The notes below the pieces were generated by a model. It saw only the letters and a list, made by a program, of their open reading frames with translations, did not search any database and was not told the DNA's origin. Positions 26,480 to 34,934 of a DNA stretch of 64,000 bases are shown one piece after another. The stretch lies in the NCBI GenBank assembly GCA_035550215.1, contig DASZPM010000011.1, positions 1-64,000 of the forward strand. Reading direction: 5' to 3'. The DNA comes from JABDFW01 sp035550215. Its GTDB lineage: Bacteria > Bacteroidota > Bacteroidia > Chitinophagales > Chitinophagaceae. Numbering within the stretch: the first letter of the stretch is position 1; every line of letters starts with the position of its first letter. The translations under genes and the position numbers were made by a program.

Positions 26480-26913
26480 ATACCGAACCTTTTGTTATTG
26501 AACGCGTGTATAACGCGCCTGTTGAAAGGGTGTGGAAAGCCATTACCGATACAGATGACATGAAACAATGGTATTTTGATATTGCCGGGTTTAAGCCGGA
26601 GGTAGGCTGCGAGTTTAGTTTTTTGGGCGGCCCGCCGGAAAAATGCTACGTGCATCTGTGTACGGTGACGGAGGTGGTACTCAATAAAAAAATTACTTAT
26701 AGCTGGCGATATGAAGGCTATGAAGGTAATTCATTCGTAACGTTTGAACTGTTTTCAGAAGGCGCGGGCACACGTCTTAAGCTTACCCATGCGGGGCTTG
26801 AAACCTTCCCTGCAAGCAACCCGGATTTAGCAGCGAAAAGCTTTGTATTCGGGTGGACATCGCTTATTGGTGAAATGCTTCCAAAGTTTTTGGAGATAGA
26901 AACCGCAGCTTAA
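26476..26913 (+). CDS. AHSA1/SRPBCC domain protein
   Basis: 145 residues with the START-like SRPBCC fold: FVIERVYNAPVERVWKAIT opening, the strand with MKQWYFD, and TFELFSEGAGTRLKLTHAGLE near the end. Such proteins bind hydrophobic ligands; ArsR-AHSA1 pairs are common and presumably sense and handle the same ligand. It begins inside the stop of the ArsR gene (ATGA). The VOC gene follows after 25 nt. Confidence 0.9.
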   Translation: MNTEPFVIERVYNAPVERVWKAITDTDDMKQWYFDIAGFKPEVGCEFSFLGGPPEKCYVHLCTVTEVVLNKKITYSWRYEGYEGNSFVTFELFSEGAGTRLKLTHAGLETFPASNPDLAAKSFVFGWTSLIGEMLPKFLEIETAA

Positions 26914-26938
26914 TTTATTAACGAAAAAACAAGTCAGC

Positions 26939-27343
26939 ATGAAAATAATAGTAACCAGCATAATGGTAGACGACCAGGCAAAAGCACTGGCATTTTATAC
27001 GGAAAAATTGGGGTTTATTAAGAAAAAAGATATACCAATGGGGGAACACAGGTGGCTCACTGTTGTATCGCCCGAGGGCGGTGATGTTGAATTGTTGCTG
27101 GAACCAATGGGATTTACCCCGGCCAAAGTTTTTCAAAAGCAATTATTTGACGCGGGCATACCCTGTACAGTTTTCGGCGTGGAGGACACCCAAAAAGAAT
27201 ACGAAAGGCTTGAGGCTATGGGAGTAGTTTTTAAAATGAAACCTGCCAATATGGGTACGGTAATAATGGCCTCATTTGAAGACACCTGCGGTAATATTGT
27301 TGCTATGGCGCAGCAGTTGAATATGCCTGTCAATACACAATAA
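26939..27343 (+). CDS. VOC/glyoxalase-fold protein
   Basis: 134 residues in two beta-alpha-beta-beta-beta modules: IMVDDQAKALAFYTEKLGF in the first, YERLEAMGVVFKMKP and FEDTCGNIVAMAQ in the second. The fold serves glyoxalases, dioxygenases and antibiotic-binding proteins. The usual end signature (E/Q-D-P-x-G-N) reads FEDTCGN. It is the third gene of the ArsR operon. Its 3' end overlaps the convergent peptidase gene by 14 nt. Confidence 0.85.
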   Translation: MKIIVTSIMVDDQAKALAFYTEKLGFIKKKDIPMGEHRWLTVVSPEGGDVELLLEPMGFTPAKVFQKQLFDAGIPCTVFGVEDTQKEYERLEAMGVVFKMKPANMGTVIMASFEDTCGNIVAMAQQLNMPVNTQ

Positions 27344-28778
27344 CATCCTTCACCGTTGATGTGAGCTTTTGATAAGGGTTATCCAGGAACGCGCCTATAA
27401 ATACATCTCCTTCCCTTGTATTCAGCATCGGCCCGTGGGACTTGCCCGTAAAGAGCAGCCGTTGGCTGTTGGGCATGTAATGATGAATCATATCGTTATA
27501 CAATGGCCTGCACGCAGGGTCGGTGTCGCCGGCTGCGAGCAATACAGGCACATCAGCGTAAAAAGGCATCTTTGTTTGAGGGGCTATTGCAGGCACTTGC
27601 CAGCATTTGCATAAGCCCCTGTATACATCGTTAATATGATAGCCTGACATATAAGGATACAGCATATATTGCTGGTTAATGACCTTATCACGTGCATACG
27701 CCATTTTATCAGAACAGTAAACTGACAGCCGCATGCCAGACGTAGCGCCGCTGCTTTGAAAAACGCCGTCAAAATATGCCTGCATATAGGGCTGGTGGTT
27801 GCCGCTGATAAAATCATTTATTATGGCGGGCACATCTTTTATGCTGGAGAAGTCAAAAATGCTGTTTTCAATAATATCCAATAACTCATTACGGCCATAA
27901 TGTATGTTTAATGTTTTACCGGTACCTTTTTCCTGGTATGCCAAACTGAATGTTTTGTTACCAATAGAGGAAAGATACTCCTTAAACCTCTCCTCCAGGT
28001 TACCATACAATACCTGGTTTGCTGAGTCTGTCCGGGATTTGGCGAAGATGGTTTTAAGCGCTTCATTAAAGTTTGCCAGTTCATCTTCATCAATATTGAT
28101 AAACTCAGGCAACGGGGAATCCAAAATCAGCGACCTTATGCCGGCAGGATAGTTATGCAGTACCGTCATCAGCAAGCCGCCGCTGTATGATATACCCATA
28201 AGATTTAACGAATCAATTTTCAGCGCCCTGCGCAGGTCTTCAATATCTGCCGCGCTTTCAACAGTGTTATAGGCGGAAAGGTCAATTCCCTCCCCTTCAA
28301 GCCTTTGCCTGCAATGCCTGGCAGCCTCCATTATAAGGCTATCCTTGGGCAGGTTATTGCGGTAGGCGTATTTTATTGCTGTGTTAATTTCATCACAGTT
28401 AAGGCAGGGCACAGCGTACTGTGTGCCGCGTTGTTCAAAAGCAATAAAATCCCTGTCCGCTATTAAAGAACGCCTGTGAATATTGCGTACAGGCCGTAAA
28501 GAGCTGCCACCGGGGCCGCCGGTGGTATATAAAACCGGGTCTTTCTTTTTATTGGGGTTATTACTGTGTACGTAAATAAAAGGCAGCTTAATAGTTTTGC
28601 CTGCCGGCCTGCTCCTGTTTTCCGGCACTATAAGATAACCACAGGTTGTTTTTAAACTGCTGTCGGCTTTAAACGCACAGGCACAGGGCTCAATTTTAGG
28701 CGTATAGCCTTTTGTTTGGGCATGCAGGCCCTGCAATAATGTAACTAACAAAATAGCTGCAAATACTTTTTTTGTCAT
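27330..28778 (-). CDS. Secreted alpha/beta hydrolase of the S33 (proline iminopeptidase/TAP) type
   Basis: 482 residues. Signal peptide 1-20 (ending LHAQ). The frame has the oxyanion region TTGGPGGSSL, the nucleophile elbow GISYSGG, and a C-terminal TAP-like lid with LLAAGDTDPACRP (Asp) and GKSHGP (His). The cap region lies between about 230 and 390. S33 peptidases release N-terminal residues or cleave small ester and peptide substrates. Several cysteines (CACAF, CLNCDE) suggest disulfides. It is 12 nt after the esterase-TPR gene and closes a four-gene operon. Confidence 0.85.
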   Translation of the reverse strand: MTKKVFAAILLVTLLQGLHAQTKGYTPKIEPCACAFKADSSLKTTCGYLIVPENRSRPAGKTIKLPFIYVHSNNPNKKKDPVLYTTGGPGGSSLRPVRNIHRRSLIADRDFIAFEQRGTQYAVPCLNCDEINTAIKYAYRNNLPKDSLIMEAARHCRQRLEGEGIDLSAYNTVESAADIEDLRRALKIDSLNLMGISYSGGLLMTVLHNYPAGIRSLILDSPLPEFINIDEDELANFNEALKTIFAKSRTDSANQVLYGNLEERFKEYLSSIGNKTFSLAYQEKGTGKTLNIHYGRNELLDIIENSIFDFSSIKDVPAIINDFISGNHQPYMQAYFDGVFQSSGATSGMRLSVYCSDKMAYARDKVINQQYMLYPYMSGYHINDVYRGLCKCWQVPAIAPQTKMPFYADVPVLLAAGDTDPACRPLYNDMIHHYMPNSQRLLFTGKSHGPMLNTREGDVFIGAFLDNPYQKLTSTVKDVIVY

Positions 28779-28790
28779 GTGGTGTAAATA

Positions 28791-29969
28791 TTATTTTTTC
28801 ACTTCATTAAGTTTTCTTCTTGTGTCAGCCGTTTCATGCAGGTCAAGTGATTTTTGAAAACTCTCTGCGGCCTTTTCCTTGTTTCCCATTGACACATAAT
28901 AATCCCCCATACTGTCATACGCATTGCTGCTTGTTGGGTAGTTATCAATGTTCATTTTAAAAAACTTGTATGCTTCATGCATCTTGTTTACACCCATGCA
29001 TGTGTAAGCAAGATTGTTTATCAAATCTTCACCGGGCAATACAGTGTAACCAAGGTTTTTGGAGACAGTGTTAAAGTGATCTGTCACCAGCGAATCAATA
29101 TCAAGGTTGGGGTTTTCATCCAGCACATGTGTATCAAAATGATAATAGTTAAACACAAAATGCAGTGCGTAATACTCACCCAATAATTCAACAGTACCAT
29201 GCCTTTCTCCCGGGAAATACTGGTAGCCAAACCTTAACCCGTTATTGCGGGTATTATTAAGCGCGTGAATAAATGGCAGTGTACTGCGCGTTACAAGTGT
29301 GTTGCTGTTAAGTGTATCATATTGCACAGCCGCTGTATCCATGCCCGGCGGCATATTATTAGCAATAGCAGCAAACAATACTTTGTTGTAAAACCTGGCC
29401 GTTGGCAGCATAGCCTGCGCCTGGTGCAAAAGTTTTTTATTATCCCACCACAGGCTGGGGTCAAGGGCTATGTAGGCATTAAACATACTGTTATGGTGCA
29501 CAAAGGCGTTTACAACCGTTAAACCACCAAGGGAATGGCCGCTAAAAACTTTATACGGAGCCGCCGGGTATTTTTTGTTTATATAAGGCATCAGTTCCTG
29601 CTCTATAAACTGCAGGAACTTTTCACCGCCGCCCGATTCATGCGCGCTGGCTTCTACATGTGTTGGTGTCAGGTCGCGCTCACGCACCGTATTAACAATG
29701 CCTACAATAATCACATCGGGCAACACGCCGCTCAACTGCCTGTCAATGGCAACGGCAGAGTGAAAATGGTCTTCCCCATCCAGCAGGTACAATACCGGGA
29801 ACCGTTGCTTCTTATCGGCTGTTTCGGGTACATACACCCAAACGGTTCTTTTCTCTCCAAGAATCGTGGAATACAAAGTGTCTATATTGCCGATTACAAT
29901 TTTATCTGCCTGCGCATGCACACACTGCATAACCACCATTAAAATCGTTATCGAAAAATATTTCTTCAT
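28791..29969 (-). CDS. Secreted esterase (EstD/Fes-like alpha/beta hydrolase) with C-terminal TPRs
   Basis: 392 residues from the ATG at 29969, which begins a signal peptide (MKKYFSITILMVVMQCVHAQ). The hydrolase domain has YLLDGEDHF, RDLTPTHV, the elbow GHSLGG, ALDPSLWWD with the acidic residue, and GERHGTV with the His. Residues about 300-392 carry two TPR units (LAYTCMGVNKMHEAYKFFKM and SMGDYYVSMGNKEKAAESFQ). The alpha/beta part resembles enterochelin-esterase and esterase D proteins. It is closely related to the plus-strand gene at 34935-36179, a paralogue. The AraC gene ends 66 nt upstream in the same direction. Confidence 0.88.
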   Translation of the reverse strand: MKKYFSITILMVVMQCVHAQADKIVIGNIDTLYSTILGEKRTVWVYVPETADKKQRFPVLYLLDGEDHFHSAVAIDRQLSGVLPDVIIVGIVNTVRERDLTPTHVEASAHESGGGEKFLQFIEQELMPYINKKYPAAPYKVFSGHSLGGLTVVNAFVHHNSMFNAYIALDPSLWWDNKKLLHQAQAMLPTARFYNKVLFAAIANNMPPGMDTAAVQYDTLNSNTLVTRSTLPFIHALNNTRNNGLRFGYQYFPGERHGTVELLGEYYALHFVFNYYHFDTHVLDENPNLDIDSLVTDHFNTVSKNLGYTVLPGEDLINNLAYTCMGVNKMHEAYKFFKMNIDNYPTSSNAYDSMGDYYVSMGNKEKAAESFQKSLDLHETADTRRKLNEVKK

Positions 29970-30035
29970 GCTTATATATTTACCGGACAAAGCTACCACG
30001 GCGGGCGGCAGGGGCAATGGTAAAAAACGGACAAT

Positions 30036-30845
30036 TTAACAAGCGCAGGAAGAAAGCTTCTGGCCGGTGAATTTTATCACGTCTTTGTAAAAATGGCTGT
30101 GGTCATAGTAGCCAAGCAGTGTGGGGTCAAAATTATTTTTATCGGCTACATATTCCGTTAACGCAGTTCGTGCGCGTAAAATGGCGAGGTAATTTTTAGG
30201 TGTAGTGCCGATAACATTATTAAAACACCGGTTGATGGTTTTGGAAGTGGTAAACAATTTATCAGCCAACTGGCTGTTGTTATGATGCATGTTGCCGGAC
30301 GCGTATAATGTTATAACATCATGCACAAGTTGTACATAATGGGTCTTCTTTTTTGCGCGGTGCAACTTTAACAGGAAATACTGTTGAAGCTTCTCAACCC
30401 TGGCGGAAAAATTTGGCGACTGCTTTATCTCAGCCAGTAAAGCCGCCGGTATTACCGTACTGGCAGAAATAACTTTATCAATAATATATTGCTGGTTTAT
30501 ACCAAGTATTGCTTCAAGGCCGCCGGGAAAAAATTTTATAGTGAAAATATGATCCCCGGGCAGGTTATGCCTTTCTACAATATTATTTCTTAATAAAAGA
30601 ACATCATCGTCAGAGTTTATATAAGTCAGCGTATTACCCGCCGACAATTGGTAAGGCGTACCAAGATTAAGGTAGATGGTCGGCGTCCAGCTTGGAAACA
30701 TTTTTACCGTAAAACATTCATTGCCTATATGCCTGTTTGTTTCCTCGAAAGATGATTCGGAAAAAAATTCAACATAACCAGCCAGTTCTTCGCACGGCCC
30801 GCTGAATGTATATATCTGCCTTATGTTGTCAAAAATTTCCGTCAT
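30036..30845 (-). CDS. AraC-family transcriptional regulator
   Basis: 269 residues. The N-terminal 150 residues are a cupin-like sensor similar to the DUF6597 domain of this family. The C-terminal part has two helix-turn-helix units: LADKLFTTSKTINRCFNNVIGTTP... for the first and the DPTLLGYYDHSHFYKDVIKFTG block for the second, the conserved AraC signature. It lies between the repeat-solenoid protein (12 nt upstream) and the esterase-TPR gene (66 nt downstream), so it likely controls this operon. Confidence 0.9.
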   Translation of the reverse strand: MTEIFDNIRQIYTFSGPCEELAGYVEFFSESSFEETNRHIGNECFTVKMFPSWTPTIYLNLGTPYQLSAGNTLTYINSDDDVLLLRNNIVERHNLPGDHIFTIKFFPGGLEAILGINQQYIIDKVISASTVIPAALLAEIKQSPNFSARVEKLQQYFLLKLHRAKKKTHYVQLVHDVITLYASGNMHHNNSQLADKLFTTSKTINRCFNNVIGTTPKNYLAILRARTALTEYVADKNNFDPTLLGYYDHSHFYKDVIKFTGQKLSSCAC

Positions 30846-30857
30846 TTTCCCACCCCG

Positions 30858-32060
30858 CTAATTAAGCGCCTTTATAGCCTGGCCGTAATTATAATCTGCT
30901 GTTATTGATTTGGCTGATAACATGTACGCCGACTTTAGCCTGTCGCTTTTGGGCATATATTTAGCAATAGTAATCATTGCGTCGCTTTTTTCATAATCAT
31001 CGTTAATTTTTTCAGTGGCTTTCAGCAACACAACCCAGTCGTCCTCGCTGGTAATTCTCGCGGTAGCCATTTTTTTATATACTTCTGTTTTCTCGTAATC
31101 GGAGTTAATGCCGTCGGTTACATCCAAAAATTTTGTGAAACTCGTACCGACCGGCGAACCCTGTACAAGCAATGCCTTTAATACATTTGCTTTTTCATAA
31201 TCTGAACCGATATTATTTGTTACGATTAAAAAATTATTGGTATTATTTTCTGAAGGAACGCCGTGGCTGATTAATTGTTTCAAAACATTTGCCTTGTCGT
31301 AGTCTGAATTAATATTACCAATTGCAGTCAGTGCGTAGTTATACTGGTCTGGAGTAAGCGGCTGGTCAACTATTAATTTAAGGCAATTATCTTTTTCGTA
31401 ATCCGAATTAATGGTGCTTACAGCATCCAGGTAAGCAGAAGCTGTTTGTTCATCCTGCAGGTAACTCACCGGTATTTTTTGCAACAGGGTACTTTTGTCA
31501 TAATCGCTGTTTAACTCATTCCCTATTCTTCTTACAACATCAGTTATCTCATTTTGTGTAACACTGCTCCCGCTAATAAGATACTCAAGGTACAATCTCT
31601 TTACATAATCAGACCTGAGGTTATGCACTGCATCCAGTACCGCGTTGGCGCCTCCGTTACTATATAAACGCTCTTCTCTGCGTTTTGCATCAAAGCCTAC
31701 ATTTATCATTTCCTTAATGGCTCTTGCCAATATGAGCTTTTCGTTCTCTGAAAGCACTGTTCTTGGTGAGCCATCGTTAACAACGTATACTATCTCATCT
31801 CCTGTACCCGGTCTTGCGGAAATACTGTTGCCATTCTTTTTGAATTTAACATACCCGTCATCCGAAATAGTCTTAATTTCTTTTTCATCGTCCGTAAAAG
31901 TAATTTCCCCTCTTGTTTCCAGTCTTAACCGTCCTGTTTCATCGTTAACAGTTATTGTTGTCCTGCCGTTGTGATTCGAAAATGAACTGGTAAAACCGTC
32001 ATCGCAGGCAAAGGCGCCTGTAATAAAAATAAACAGGCAAACCAGGGATATATTTTTCAT
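30858..32060 (-). CDS. Secreted protein with eight SDYEK-type helical repeats
   Basis: 400 residues from the ATG at 32060, which starts a signal peptide (MKNISLVCLFIFITGAFA then C, perhaps a lipobox). Residues about 25-110 are beta-rich. From about 130 onward there are eight repeats of 33-35 residues, each headed by a (N/S)-(I/L)-x-(S/D/A)-DY-(E/D/V)-K-like motif: LRSDYVK, LNSDYDK, INSDYEK, INSDYDK, IGSDYEK, INSDYEK, INDDYEK, ITADYNY. The spacing and amphipathic helices suggest an alpha-solenoid like HEAT or ARM, probably for protein binding outside the cytoplasm. I have seen similar repeats in M56/BlaR-type sensor neighbourhoods, but no function is assigned. It is the first gene of the AraC-esterase operon. 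Confidence 0.7.
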   Translation of the reverse strand: MKNISLVCLFIFITGAFACDDGFTSSFSNHNGRTTITVNDETGRLRLETRGEITFTDDEKEIKTISDDGYVKFKKNGNSISARPGTGDEIVYVVNDGSPRTVLSENEKLILARAIKEMINVGFDAKRREERLYSNGGANAVLDAVHNLRSDYVKRLYLEYLISGSSVTQNEITDVVRRIGNELNSDYDKSTLLQKIPVSYLQDEQTASAYLDAVSTINSDYEKDNCLKLIVDQPLTPDQYNYALTAIGNINSDYDKANVLKQLISHGVPSENNTNNFLIVTNNIGSDYEKANVLKALLVQGSPVGTSFTKFLDVTDGINSDYEKTEVYKKMATARITSEDDWVVLLKATEKINDDYEKSDAMITIAKYMPKSDRLKSAYMLSAKSITADYNYGQAIKALN

Positions 32061-32285
32061 GCAGATTGATTTTGAGTAATACAATACTTCAAAACTATAA
32101 ATTATTTCAATACTATGCAAAGCATATTACTAATTTTAATTTAGTAATATATAATGCAAATTAGCATTAAGACGGCTATATGCTACTGATTTATAGGTTA
32201 TTATGAATATAAAGGGCTGTATGTAAACAGAATAGTAAGGGATAAGTGGCAATAATATAGGGATGAACGGCGGCCTTAATAAATA

Positions 32286-33035
32286 TTATTGCCGCCCCCA
32301 GCGCAGCAGGCCGGCTTCCATCCGGCTGTACACTTCTTCTTTAAACCTTGGCAGGTCTTTCATTGTATAACCGTTTACCGGCACTTCTGCAAGGTACACG
32401 CAACGGCACTTGCCGGGTGTTAGCTGCCAGATATTCCTGTAATGCATCCTTTCATGTGTATCAATAAAAAGAATGGGTTTAATGGGCGTTTGTGTTTCAA
32501 TGGCTACCCTGAAGGCACCATCGTAAAAATCTTTCAGCGGCTTGCCTGTTTCGTTAAACGTCCCTTCGGGGAATATGAAAATAGAAATGCCCCGGTGCAA
32601 TGCCGCCTTTAAACCACGCACGCTTTTAGCCCTTTTCTCGGGGCTGCTCCTGTCAACAAGCACTACTACCATGCGGTAAATGGTACCAAATATGGGGTAC
32701 TTAACCATTTCGTATTTGCCCAGTATGCGTACAGGCTGGTGAATACTGCGGATGATGCAGGGAATGTCCATATACGAAATATGGTTGGCCACAAATATAA
32801 ACTGGCGCTTTTTATTATGCGGCGCTTCATATATTTCGCGGTGCCATATGCCCACCAAAAAATACCAGGTGCGCGCCCACCATTTGCAGGTATAGTAAAC
32901 AAGGTTACCGCCTTTTATTTTACCGAACAATGCAAAAAACAACGCAAATACAAGCACAATAAACATTAACGCTACAAACCAGAAAAGGGCATATATGCAA
33001 TAGAGTACCTGTATTATGCGCAGCAGTTTTTTCAT
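32286..33035 (-). CDS. 1-acyl-sn-glycerol-3-phosphate acyltransferase (PlsC-like)
   Basis: 249 residues with a strong N-terminal hydrophobic region (about 5-40). The acyltransferase motifs are intact: NHISYMD (H-x4-D), the FPEGTF block, and RSSPEKRAKS plus KPILFID between. It transfers an acyl chain to lysophosphatidic acid in membrane lipid synthesis. It is single in its orientation with the GNAT genes upstream on the same strand; the intergenic gap is 26 nt. Confidence 0.9.
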   Translation of the reverse strand: MKKLLRIIQVLYCIYALFWFVALMFIVLVFALFFALFGKIKGGNLVYYTCKWWARTWYFLVGIWHREIYEAPHNKKRQFIFVANHISYMDIPCIIRSIHQPVRILGKYEMVKYPIFGTIYRMVVVLVDRSSPEKRAKSVRGLKAALHRGISIFIFPEGTFNETGKPLKDFYDGAFRVAIETQTPIKPILFIDTHERMHYRNIWQLTPGKCRCVYLAEVPVNGYTMKDLPRFKEEVYSRMEAGLLRWGRQ

Positions 33036-33061
33036 ACGTGGCTGGCTAAGATAAATAACCT

Positions 33062-33589
33062 TTACCGTAAATATTTTTTCATTATAAACATGCCGCGTAA
33101 TTCTGGCTTCATTTCAGTATAGTTAAGCCGGTGCGTTCCGCAAATGCTAAAGCCCAGTTTATTATAAAATGCAATGGCAGCAATACTGCTGTCCATTACT
33201 TTAAGCCAAACAATCTTTTTCTCAAAACTTTCCGCCAGCGTAAAAACAAACTCCATTGCTTTGCTGCCAATGCCTTTACCGCTTGCATCCGCTACAAAAT
33301 AAACCCGCTCCAGTTCAAGGGCTTTGGGTTCTTCAGCCAATGGCGCATCAAGGTTTATTTTAATATACCCCACCGCCCGGTTATTTATTTGAACAATGAA
33401 AAATTTTGCATTGGCGTCCTGTATTTCTTCAGCCAGTTGGTTTGTGGAAAAGCACTTCTGCATATACCATTCACAGCTATCGTGCCACAAGTGTACATAG
33501 TGGTCTTTATACGCCTTCACTGCAAGGCGGTGCAGTTGTTCAACGTCTTGTATATCCACCGGTGTAAAAACTATCGCGGCATCATTCAT
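33062..33589 (-). CDS. GNAT-family N-acetyltransferase
   Basis: 175 residues. The acetyl-CoA binding loop is VADASGKGIGSKAMEFV, the last strand is IAFYNKLGFSICGTHRL, and a long N-terminal helix contains a CEWYMQKCF segment. Substrate unknown. The gene overlaps the 3' end of the next upstream GNAT gene by 8 nt, so the two are co-transcribed. They are only distantly alike. Confidence 0.85.
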   Translation of the reverse strand: MNDAAIVFTPVDIQDVEQLHRLAVKAYKDHYVHLWHDSCEWYMQKCFSTNQLAEEIQDANAKFFIVQINNRAVGYIKINLDAPLAEEPKALELERVYFVADASGKGIGSKAMEFVFTLAESFEKKIVWLKVMDSSIAAIAFYNKLGFSICGTHRLNYTEMKPELRGMFIMKKYLR

Positions 33590-34115
33590 GCGGTGTTAAA
33601 AAGTTACGTTGTAAAGTGAATAATAACAATATTTTCTCCTTTTCCATCTGTGAATTTTGGTAAGTAAACCCGCATTTCTGCAGTACTTTTTGGGAGGCTG
33701 TATTTCGTTCTTCGGCAATGGCATAAAGGGTATTTGATGAATGATACCTGAAAAAAAAGCCTATACCCCCGCGCAGTATTTCAGTAGCATAGCCCCTGCC
33801 CCAAAATTGCGGCAGCAAGGCATATCCTATATGTAGCTTTGCATTGTCCGAATCCATGGCAAGTATGGAGAATGAGCCGACAAAATTACCTGTATGCCTT
33901 TCGAACATAGCCCAGCGCCCGGTATTCGCCCTTGACAGGTAAAGGTGTATGTTTTGCACAAGTAGTTTGTCACTGTCTTCTTTTGAAACCGTGGGGCGTA
34001 TGTAACGCATTACCTCTTCGTTACTGCTTAACTGGTAAAACAAATCATCGTCCTGCGCATTGTACTGGCGTACAGCAAGACGTTCCGTTTCAAAAATAAA
34101 TTGGGGGGTAATCAT
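33582..34115 (-). CDS. RimJ/RimL-type GNAT acetyltransferase
   Basis: 177 residues beginning FIFETERLAVRQYNAQDDDLF, the usual RimJ/L opening. The acetyl-CoA loop is LLPQFWGRGYATEI and the end has NTASQKVLQKCGF. Members acetylate N-termini of ribosomal proteins, aminoglycosides or other amines; this one is not assigned more precisely. First of the two-GNAT pair. Confidence 0.85.
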   Translation of the reverse strand: MITPQFIFETERLAVRQYNAQDDDLFYQLSSNEEVMRYIRPTVSKEDSDKLLVQNIHLYLSRANTGRWAMFERHTGNFVGSFSILAMDSDNAKLHIGYALLPQFWGRGYATEILRGGIGFFFRYHSSNTLYAIAEERNTASQKVLQKCGFTYQNSQMEKEKILLLFTLQRNFLTPHE

Positions 34116-34222
34116 TCAGGAAATAAAAATACCAATTTATTTGGGTTGAAAAAACGAAGTTACAAGCATGGCGAATTGCAGTAAGCCCCCATACGTAAAA
34201 TAATTTTTTGTACCGTATGCTT

Positions 34223-34648
34223 TTAGCTGATGATACTGTCGTGCCTGAATAGGTAAGGGATAAGAAAAAGCGCTAGCCCGCCTATGATTACCTGTGTGCC
34301 GATGACAATTGTCCTGAAATCTGCAGGCACCTCTCCCACTACAGAACCACGCAGCGCAATGCCAGCGTAAATAATTACTATGGTAACAATTAATACGGCA
34401 ATGCGGTAAAAAATCATGCCTTTTTTAAGATAATGAATAAACCAGTAGAATATTATACCGCAGGCAATAGAGAGTAACAACGAGCCAAATACAATCACTG
34501 TTACGTCAACGCTGTTAAACTCGTGAAATTCCTGGACAGCGCGGTAAATAAATACGAAAATAAGATTGGCCATGGCGGCAATTATGCCGGCAAAAAGACC
34601 ACCCAAAACACTTCTTGATAAATCGGTTTGTGGATAATCGTAATTCAT
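34223..34648 (-). CDS. Four-helix integral membrane protein, unknown function
   Basis: 141 residues from the ATG at 34648 (MNYDYPQTDLSRS). Four hydrophobic segments lie at about 15-40, 52-72, 82-100 and 110-130, with short loops and a cytoplasmic N-terminus. No family was recognised. It has no clear operon partner. The first 10 codons of the longer frame look like a shadow. Confidence 0.6.
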   Translation of the reverse strand: MNYDYPQTDLSRSVLGGLFAGIIAAMANLIFVFIYRAVQEFHEFNSVDVTVIVFGSLLLSIACGIIFYWFIHYLKKGMIFYRIAVLIVTIVIIYAGIALRGSVVGEVPADFRTIVIGTQVIIGGLALFLIPYLFRHDSIIS

Positions 34649-34934
34649 ATAGCAAATTTTATTAAGTAATAACATCACTTAACAAGCTATAGCACAAATC
34701 CATGCAGAGTATAATATATGGCTGAAGAGAATAGCCGCAATTCGTTACCTAAAGGTAGAAGGATTTTTTAATATAAATATCCAAATTAATGCTCGTATAG
34801 TTTAAGGGGACGAATTTTTTAAGCAGGACTAATGCTATTCCATGTGCTGGCCTGTCGCGGCAGGTGCATTAAATAAAATTGAGCTTATGCAACACTTAGA
34901 AAATGCCCGTGTATTTAATAAGTAAAACGAGGTT

